DNA from: Sipunculus nudus
Lineage: Eukaryota; Annelida; Sipuncula; Golfingiida; Sipunculidae
NCBI GenBank assembly: GCA_026874595.1
Contig: CM049311.1
Span: forward strand, 15,031,676-15,095,675
Length of the DNA: 64,000 nt
Reading direction: 5' to 3'
Numbering within the stretch: position 1 is the stretch's first letter; the number at the start of each line of letters is the position of its first letter. The notes under the pieces are model-generated. The model was given only the letters and a program-made list of their open reading frames with translations, searched no databases and had not been told where the DNA came from. Shown piece after piece: positions 56,130 to 64,000 of the stretch. The position numbers and the translations under genes are program-made.

Positions 56130-57090
56130 AGTGTGTTAAACCCGGATCCCACTCCGGATCCCGGAACCCAAGAAAAATTTGTAATTCTTAAACTCTCATG
56201 GTAATTTGTCCTGATATTTTAGCATAATCGTATCTAAAGACATATTTTATATTATGTTTGGTTAAAAAAAAAGTATGTTTTGCAACAAAATTTGATAAAA
56301 AAACCACTTACGGACACTGGGGCACGGACCTCACGGATTACACGGACCCCGTTTTCTCGTTGTTTTACCATTTCTTTAGTACATACATGTATTTGACATC
56401 ACGTTTAGCCATGACACATTTGTGATTTATTATTGTGTTTGTATCTGTATTTTTACATTTCTGTGTCAGTTTTTATTCATAATTTTATATTTGCTATTTA
56501 TTTTATTTGTGTAGCGTTTTAAAAAGTTTTATAATTTAAAACATTTACAAAATCATTATTTTGGAACCTGTAGTTGCTTGAAATGCAAGTAATCAACAAT
56601 TCCTTTCGGTATTTATATTATTGCCAACTTTAAAATTGCATGGTTGTTATGAACGGAGCACGAAACCTGTTGTTATGTGGAAGTGCTCTGATATATCAGT
56701 CTCAGGTCCGCTCAACTGTTAGTGCACTTCAAATTAAATCTCCCCCACTGTGTCCGCACTATTATATTTTCATTTAAAATAACAAATATTATATTTAGTG
56801 TGTGACATTAGTGCTATTTTTGTCCTCTTTTAGTCATAAATAAAAATATGAGCGGTGGTCAGTCAAAATTGAACAGTCGGCAAATTCAAGTAAATGAGGT
56901 CCGTCTTCATCGAAATATTTTTGTAATTATAAATCTTTCAGTGAATCGGTCATTTACAAATGTGCAACATTTAGGGACTTTGCTCTGTCCTTACATCAAC
57001 AATAGTGGTGTTTTTATCGGTATAAATAATGGAAAATGAGGAAATAGGTTTATGGGGTCCGGGGACCGTGGGGTTCAGGTTTTACACACT
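56130..57090. mobile_element. TIR element of about 960 bp, no transposase
   Basis: The left end AGTGTGTTAAACCCGGATCC and the right end (reverse complement AGTGTGTAAAACCTGAACCC) are inverted repeats with few mismatches. No target duplication is visible. The one frame inside (56848-57039, 63 codons) has no known motif. Confidence 0.5.
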
Positions 57091-57109
57091 ACCCTGCTTT
57101 CACTACCGC

Positions 57110-57435
57110 TCGGAAAATTTACATTCTTTGAAAGATCCCCCTTTTGAGCATTTTCCTCACGCGAGATCTCCTTGTGCACAATAGACCTTTTCGCTGCGCG
57201 GAGGTTGCCTTTTGAGAAGGGATCACCAATGGGGATTATTTCGGGCCTTTCAGCGCAAATTTAAGAAAAGCCCAGATAGGGCCCCCGGAGAAAACTCTGT
57301 CCCGCCATCAAACACTCTGTGGCCATTGTGTTACCAGGCCCGAAGACACAAAGAAAAGAGGCGCCCGCGGGAGAGCAAATATTAAAATTATTAATTATGC
57401 AGGTAATACGCAAATATTGCAAATAAAAGGGGGCG
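57110..57435. promoter_or_regulatory. Candidate conserved non-coding regulatory element
   Basis: About 325 bp with clearly higher GC and CpG content than its surroundings and no open frame or repeat structure. It contains CCATTGTG (57323-57330, SOX-type). The segment 57386-57424 carries ATTAATTATGCA and ATTGCAAAT (homeobox/POU-type). The dense mixture of motifs without periodicity resembles deeply conserved developmental enhancers. Function and conservation are inferred, not shown. Confidence 0.35.
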
Positions 57436-57436
57436 G

Positions 57437-57560
57437 AATCTCTTCGGACAAACCCAGAGCATATGTATGTCGAAAATCATGGCAATCCGTACAGCGGTAT
57501 CAGAGGAGATACGGAAAATCACAAAAATCGCCTTACGCTACTAATATATAGATAGTAATT
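57437..57560 (+). repeat. Dispersed repeat copy 2 (3' portion)
   Basis: TCTTCGGACAAACCC and GAGCATATGTATGTC match copy 1 near 55789-55850. The segment ends at TTACGCTACTAATATATAG, which looks like a repeat terminus. Confidence 0.5.
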
Positions 57561-57709
57561 AGCACAATGATATTGTTTGTCCCTCATTCAACCAACAGTG
57601 TGTATACTTTATTTGAAAAGATGTTTTATTTTATCAAATTTACTGAATCTTTTATTTTATTTTGGTGAATAAAATTAAGCATGTACTGAAAACTCCAGTG
57701 TGCAAAACT

Positions 57710-59232
57710 TTTTATGCCCCCGCCACAAAGTGGCCGGGGCATATAGTTTTACCCATGTCCGTCATTCCGTCCTTCCGTCATTCCGAAATCAAACAGTTGT
57801 ACGGACTTTTTTTCGCAATGCCTGCAGATATTGGCCTGATTTTTGGTGTGTGGGCAGATATAGACCAGTTACAGATCAAGTTTGCGTTCTGCCCGGTTGA
57901 CCTACTTTTGACCGTTTTACGGCTCCTAAACTTAGAAAATTTCATGAAAAATAGAAATTTCATGACAAATACACATGTACAGACTTTTTTTCACAATGCC
58001 TGCAGATATTGGCCTGATTTTTGGTGTGTTGGCAGATAATGACCAGTTACAGATCGAGTTCGCGTTTTGTCCCAGTTGACCTACTTTTGACTGTTTTACG
58101 GCTCCTAAACTTAGAAAATTTCATGAAAAATAGAAATTTTCATGACAAATACACATGTACGGACTTTTTTTCGCAATGCCTGCAGATATTGGCCTGATTT
58201 TTTGTGTGTGGGCAGATAATGACCAGTTACAGATCAAGTTTGTGTTTCGTCCCGGTTGACCTACTTTTCAACGTTTTAACCCTCCTTAACTTAGAAAATT
58301 TCATGAAAAATAGAAATATTCATGACAGATACACATGTACATACTTTTTTTCGAAATGCCTGCAGATATTGGCCTTATTTTTGGTGTGTGGGCAGATATA
58401 GACCAGTTACAGATCGAATTTGTGTTTCGTCCCGGTTGACCTACTTTGACCGTTTTACTGCTCCTGAACATAGAAAATTTCATGAAAAAGTGCACATGTA
58501 TTGACTTTTTTTCGCAGTGCCTGCAGATACGGGCCTGATTTTTGGTGTGTAGGCAGATAATGACCAGTTACAGATCGAGTTCGCGTTTTGTCCCAATTGA
58601 CCTACTTTTGACCATTTGACGGTGCTCTAACATAGAAAATTTCATAAAAAAGTGCACATGTATGGACGTTTTTTCGCAGTGCCTGCAGATACGGGCCTGA
58701 TTTTTGTTGTGTAGGCAGATAATGACCAGTTACAGATCGAGTTCTTGTTTTGTCCCAGTTGACCTACTTTTGACCATTTGACTGCTCCTGAACATAGAAA
58801 GTTTCATGAAAAATAGAAATTTTCATAACAAATGCATATGTACTGACTTTTTTTCCTCAATGCCTGCAGATACCACCCTGATTTTTTATGTGGGCAGATA
58901 ATGACAGTTACAGATCGAGTTCGCGTTTTGTCCCGGTTGACCTACTTTTCATTGTTTTACGTCTCCTTAACATAGAAAATTTCATGAAAGACAGAAATTT
59001 TTATGGAAAATGCACATGTATGGACTTTTTTTCACAATGCCTGCATATACTGGCATGATTTTTGGTGTGTTGCTTGATAATGACCCGTTACAGATCGAGT
59101 TTGCATTTTGCCCTTGTTGACCTACTTTTGACCATACGACACCTCCTGTTTTTATACAATTTCTCAAAATTTTACAAATGTTTCTAATTTGCCCCAGGCG
59201 GGGGCATTCGTGTCGTTCTGACACATCTAGTT
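57710..59232 (+). mobile_element. Pearl-like element with eight 180-bp tandem core repeats, second copy
   Basis: ATGCCCCCGCC (57714-57724) is inverted as GGCGGGGGCAT (59197-59207). A hairpin around TGTCGTTCTGACA and TCTAGTT follow. The landmark CAGATA recurs at about 57825, 58003, 58183, 58363, 58523, 58686, 58867 and 59044 (last copy CATATA). Unit order and the two shortened units parallel the copy at 17345, but the insertion sites differ, so the two are separate insertions of one element. Confidence 0.7.
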
Positions 59233-59639
59233 AATAGTGATTCAAGGAATATTCTTGTAGATGCCATGTTGTGGCATTATTTTCTTTTAAATTCAGTTTA
59301 AACATTTATGATTTAAAAATAATAAAATATATGTGTATGCATAATATGACCCAATATGAGCTACACTCTGGATATATGATGATTGCAACTTTTGCAACAA
59401 TTCTAATATTTAAACTTAAAGTTTTAGTTTTTTTACTCTGTATATATAATGATTGCAACTTTTGCAACAATTCTAATATTTTAACTTATATTTTCAGTTT
59501 TTTTATTAAAAATTTATAAAACCTGAAATAAAAAAAAAATGATTCAGATAAAAACTTCTTAATGGAAAAAGTGGATATGCTTAAAAAAAATAGGCTTATA
59601 TATAAACTTAAATGCATTATTCCCTTGAAAGTGAAATAA

Positions 59640-60504
59640 AGGTATTAGTCCATTCTGTCCACTTGCCTGTCCATCTGTAAATTTTCATATGCATCACAGT
59701 ATCTCAAAACTTTTACTGTTTTTCTTCATGACAGTCTTGTCAGAGTATTAGTTTGCAATCATATATTTAGAAATTTAGTATAACCAAGTAGGAGGGCCCC
59801 TTTCCTCTTAGCTTTTCATATTCTTATATAAATGCAAAACATTACAATAGAATATTTCTACATCCACCTTCGTGCTGCCCTCACTTTTCCCTTCTCCGAC
59901 CCCATCCCAAAGTCAGCCTCAGTAAGCAAGAACAAGATGAGTCAGATATATTCATACTTTAATATTTTGTATAACTATTCATCCATAGGTACCTATGTAC
60001 ATGCCAGAAATTATGTCAATATTGTGTAATATGTAGACATAGTGGGCATCACAATAATGTACCTTGTCAAGACTAAAGAGATATTGTGTCATACAGTCAC
60101 AAATTCATAAATCACTTCATCAGCATAGTTAACCATAACTTCATATCTGTCAAATTGAAAGCTTGCAGACTACCATACACTTTAGATCCTTCAACAAATA
60201 GCCTTATCATCATTCTACTACTGCTTATTACTGCTGTCATTGCATTCATATTTGCTCAAATATATCACAATTTTCAACCCCTCCTAAATAAATAAAAATA
60301 AGCCACTATTTTTTACTCTATTAAGCCATCAGTCAGGTAATTTCATTTATCATTTACTCACATATTACATTACATTCCTTTATAATAGCCCAACATGTCC
60401 ATGTTATTCATAAGCTTTCTCGACTCGATATAGTATCACAGTGGAGAAACATTTATAGTCCAATCACGATCAGCTGAGCGCCATGACCCATGGGTCCCTT
60501 GTTT
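59640..60504 (+). mobile_element. Family A element, 3' part with terminal palindrome
   Basis: It matches 23655-24184 (GGTACCTATGTACATGCCAG; TTCAACAAATAGCCTTAT). It ends with GATCAGCTGAGCGCC, palindrome GACCCATGGGTC and CCTTGTTT. A GTCC-like tract is near 59650. Confidence 0.6.
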
Positions 60505-60534
60505 TGTTGGAGTTCACCGCCTCCATTTTTTTAA

Positions 60535-60800
60535 TGCGAGCTTAATTAAGTATATATATACATCTGCAGATTTCCATTCCGGTTTCGGACTACGTGACAG
60601 GGCAGTATCACACGCTTCCTCTCATTTTATATCCTGGCGTTAACCAGGCCTGGTGACTACTGCACCTGCGGGCCCTGGGTTGGTAATCATACCACCGAGG
60701 ACCCCCGAAAGGCGCACTCGTTTGTGAGTGAAACACGGCCGTTGGGCACAACCTTCCCATTAAGCCTGCAGAGCACTCACCCTGGGTTGGGGCTGACCGT
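60535..60800 (-). mobile_element. SINE copy, minus strand, head replaced
   Basis: The body matches 8929-9305 (TTCCGGTTTCGGACTACGTG; AAAGGCGCACTCGTTTGTGA). The tRNA-like head expected beyond 60800 is missing, and satellite-like sequence stands in its place. Confidence 0.65.
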
Positions 60801-60830
60801 GAAGGGAGACTTACAAGGGAGACTTTTGTG
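60801..60830. repeat. Stray 27-bp satellite units outside the array
   Basis: ACAAGGGAGACTTTTGTG (60813-60830) is an exact match to the satellite core. It is preceded by a partial unit GAAGGGAGACTT. It lies 7 kb beyond the array, inside or at the edge of a SINE copy. Confidence 0.85.
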
Positions 60831-61529
60831 CTCTGAGAATGGGTTGCAGTGGCCAGTCTAAAGTCGAATGTTTTTTCCAAGTTCTCCACTTTTCCCACCT
60901 ATAAACACCTCTGATCCACCCATCTTAGCCCTGGAAAGTAAATTGAATAGTTATAACAACTATTTGTACAATTCGTGTGCAGCAAAAAAAGTTTGAAGCC
61001 TAATTAAAATGGTTTATATGAAGTCCATTCTGTAGTCAGTTTTAGATGTCAATAGTCACAGGCTAGAAATAACTAATATCCATATGTATATAGACAACAG
61101 GGTTACAGCCATACCGACCTGAGCACTGGTCGGTGGTTGCAGGGACAGGCTTCGTCAGGCTGGCATAGAGCTAACATTTGCAACCCACTGACTGAAACAA
61201 CAGATCTTTAAAAAAGCAGTTACCAGCAATGAACCTTTGGTTATTTATTACCCCAAACTACATTGAATTTGTACCTCATAAGTATGTATACAAAAATGGA
61301 TAAATTGAGATAAAGATAAAGTAAAGATAAAACTTATATATTCCGATACCACCATGACCACCTCCACTTACTTAGCTAATATCGCTAATTAATCTGGCAC
61401 TCAAATTTGTCCAGCTATCACCCTGATCGAGAATATATACTCTTTTACTCATGAATAGGCATTGGTCTTTTTGGGATCAGGGGTGCCACATATTGTGATG
61501 ATTGATCCTCTAATAAGCTCAGAATTTAC

Positions 61530-63110
61530 ATTTTTAGCTCAGCTGACTATAAGTCATCTGAGTTATAGTTGTGGTCCATTGTCCGTCTGTCCGTCCGTCC
61601 GTCCGTAGATGTGGCACGTTTTGAAACTGTAAGACCTAGGAATCCAAAATAATGTTAGATGTCCCCAAGATCTCCTACCAAGCCAAAAAACTGGGTCTTT
61701 GCAACTTCGTTCCTTTGAGAAATTAAGGAAAAACCTCAATTTTTTATTAAAAACCTATTTTCACACTTCAGGACTGCCTAATATCAAAACCACTCATCTG
61801 TTTTTCCTCATATTCACCATAAACATTCCTCTATATAGTTCCTATGTACATGCCAGAAATTATGCCTGTATTATTTAATTTTAAAAAGTTATGGGCCCAA
61901 ACATAATGCATTTTGAAAAAAATCAGGAAAGATATTTGATCACTTAACACAATAAATGTTAAGGCAATGGACCTTTTTTCCAGTAATATAACTTTAATTA
62001 ATCAAAATTAAATTGTATACCCAAAATTAGATGAAAATCTTTTAAATTTTTTAAAATATTAATAAAAATAAAAAATTGGTACCTTAAATTTTGCCCAACT
62101 TTGACCATGGCACGTTTTTTTCCTGTAAGTACTGTGGATTTAATTTTCACAGCATGTTTTTGTTAGCATTTCAAATTTGAAACCAGTTGATCAAAAACTG
62201 TAGATTTTATTCAAGTTTTCAAGCACCATGTAACATATTGTTTACACCAAGCTAGTGTTATGCAGTTTGCAAGAGCTCAGCTCCCCAGCTTCAGCTCTAA
62301 GTTCCTTAAATTCGGCATACAGTTAGATGTCTCCAAAATCCCCTACCATGCCAAGAATTTGGTCACTAGGACTTAATACCTTTGAGATATTAATGAAAAA
62401 CTTCATTTTTCCATTAAGAACCCATTGTTACACTTCAAGACTGCCTAATATCAAAACCACTGATCTGACTTTAATCATAAATAATATACATATTTTTCAT
62501 TCTCTATGCACATGCCAGAATGATGTCAGTATTGCCTAATTGTTTTAAGTTATGGGCCCAAACATAATGCACTTTGTAAAAAATCAAGAAATATATTTAC
62601 TCCCTTAACAAGGGCATTGCTGAAACTAGAGATTTTTTTGTCAGGGATGTAACATTATTTAATCAAGATTCAATTGAATACCCAAAATTAGTTCTGAATT
62701 TTTCAAATTTTAAAAGTTATTAGTATAAATATAAAATTAGTACCTTAAATTTTGCCCAACTGTGACCATGGCACGTTTGTTTCCCGTGAGCACTGTTGAT
62801 ATAATTTTCATATCATGCACACATAAGGATTTCAGCTTTTTATTTTAGAAAGCTGAAAGAAATTGGCCAAAAATTGTAGCTTTTATTAATGTTTTTTATG
62901 AGACCCTGTCAGACTTTGGCTCTCTCCAGCCCCTCTTGAGTCACCTGTATTATGCATGCTTGAGGCGAGGCATACACGGAATCCAGGCAGCTTATGGCCA
63001 GCCACAGTTGATCCAGGTGTCCAGCCCAACTCATCTAGTAGTTTTAACCAACAACATAACAATAAACAATAAATTAATAAATTTTTATTGGTTTTTAATA
63101 ACAAATAAAG
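61530..63110 (+). mobile_element. Rolling-circle-like element, family A, third copy
   Basis: It starts TTTTTAGCTCAGCTGACTA with a GTCCGTCC tract at about 61580-61605. The body is collinear with 15072-16700, including the internal duplication and the ATTATGCATGCTTGA segment near 62950. The 3' end with CTTGTTT was not found before the window ends. Confidence 0.6.
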
Positions 63111-64000
63111 AAAAATAGAAAAGGAATTTGTTAGTTTATAATAACAGGAAATTGCAGTTACTGATGATATAAGAATCTTATATCGATGGGTAGAATGTCA
63201 CATATTCCAAATAACACCATGCAGTCACCTATGGCATTTTTCAGTTCAATTTTAATGATAAAGAAGTAAATCATATTATTCATTACTAATCATTAGGTAT
63301 CATATGAAGGAAATTAATGATAGACAAAGATGCAGTTGATAATATTAATCTAGATTCCTACTGTGTCTAGTGTGTGTACATTGATGTGAAATAAGTCCAA
63401 AATGAATTTTTTACAGTTATTTTTCAATATAAATAAAAGCCATAAAACCAAGTACTTATGATCATTATTTAAATGTGTGAATTTTGTATATTCTGGATTC
63501 TCAACATCATTGTTTGGTGAAAACTGAATAAATACCAGACATGGTGCAATACTTTGTAATTGTATTTAAATACGAATATGATTATGTACTCCATTATAAA
63601 ATTTCTTGCATAAAGAATGGGAATTCAGGTAAAAATGAAAGTATATGAATACTCGTGCAAATACTTTCAAAATGTATTCATGAATGCATTCATGAATATA
63701 TTCTTTAATATTATTTTAATAATCATATCAGTTATATTTCATTTTAAAAAATCATATGATTCTCTTATTATTTTAATAAAAATTATATTTGGGACAATAT
63801 TTGTAATTTTTTTCAATAAATAGTTAAACTCTTATATTATATGTTCTGCTTATAAGTTATATGGCCAAGTCAAAATCTGTGTGACAATAGTACTCCATTT
63901 GTTAATAAAATAAATGAAATCAATCCTCTTCCCTGTCTCCAAAGGTACTATCAAAATCATACATAAGCTAAACAACAACTCATAATACAGCTTATATTTA
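63111..64000. other. No recognised feature
   Basis: Very AT-rich sequence with short frames only; probably continues repeat or intergenic DNA. Confidence 0.45.

Overview
This is an AT-rich, intron-dominated stretch of an animal nuclear genome. Almost all of it is non-coding. The repeat content (SINE copies, elements with 180-bp tandem cores that resemble the 'pearl' elements described from oysters and clams, nested GTCC-microsatellite elements) points to a bivalve or other mollusc. That is an inference from repeat style, because no taxon-diagnostic gene is present.

One complete protein-coding gene can be read with confidence. RABL3 (Rab-like small GTPase 3) lies on the + strand in eight coding exons from 3462 to 25656, and every splice phase agrees. 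The exons join into a 234-residue protein with all five G motifs and no prenylation cysteine. Its introns are large, up to about 10 kb, and full of transposons. A second gene is supported by three phase-compatible exons at 32752-32779, 34438-34562 and 35045-35216. I do not recognise the protein, and its 3' part was not found. A possible isolated first exon lies at 39384-39432.

The rest is mobile and repetitive DNA. There are three TIR elements around the 5' part of RABL3 (1557-2567, 2633-3139, 4489-6691), a pogo/Tigger-like element with a CENP-B-type transposase remnant (27569-29027) and another TIR element at 56130-57090. SINE copies lie at 8929-9305, 38305-38635 and 60535-60800. Several different families look like non-autonomous rolling-circle (Helentron-associated) elements. 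They share subterminal inverted repeats followed by a palindrome and a terminal CTTGTT or CTAGTT, and some are nested inside others.

The most striking object is a minisatellite of about 8.3 kb (45489-53790) built from roughly 300 copies of a 27-bp unit. It has higher-order repeats and stays open in several reading frames on both strands. Other points worth checking are a GC-richer block at 57110-57435 that looks like a conserved regulatory element, and recurring motifs carried by the mobile elements: the palindrome GGTGGCGCCACC, and AGGTCA direct and inverted repeats. I saw no tRNA or rRNA gene, no CRISPR array and no prokaryotic system.
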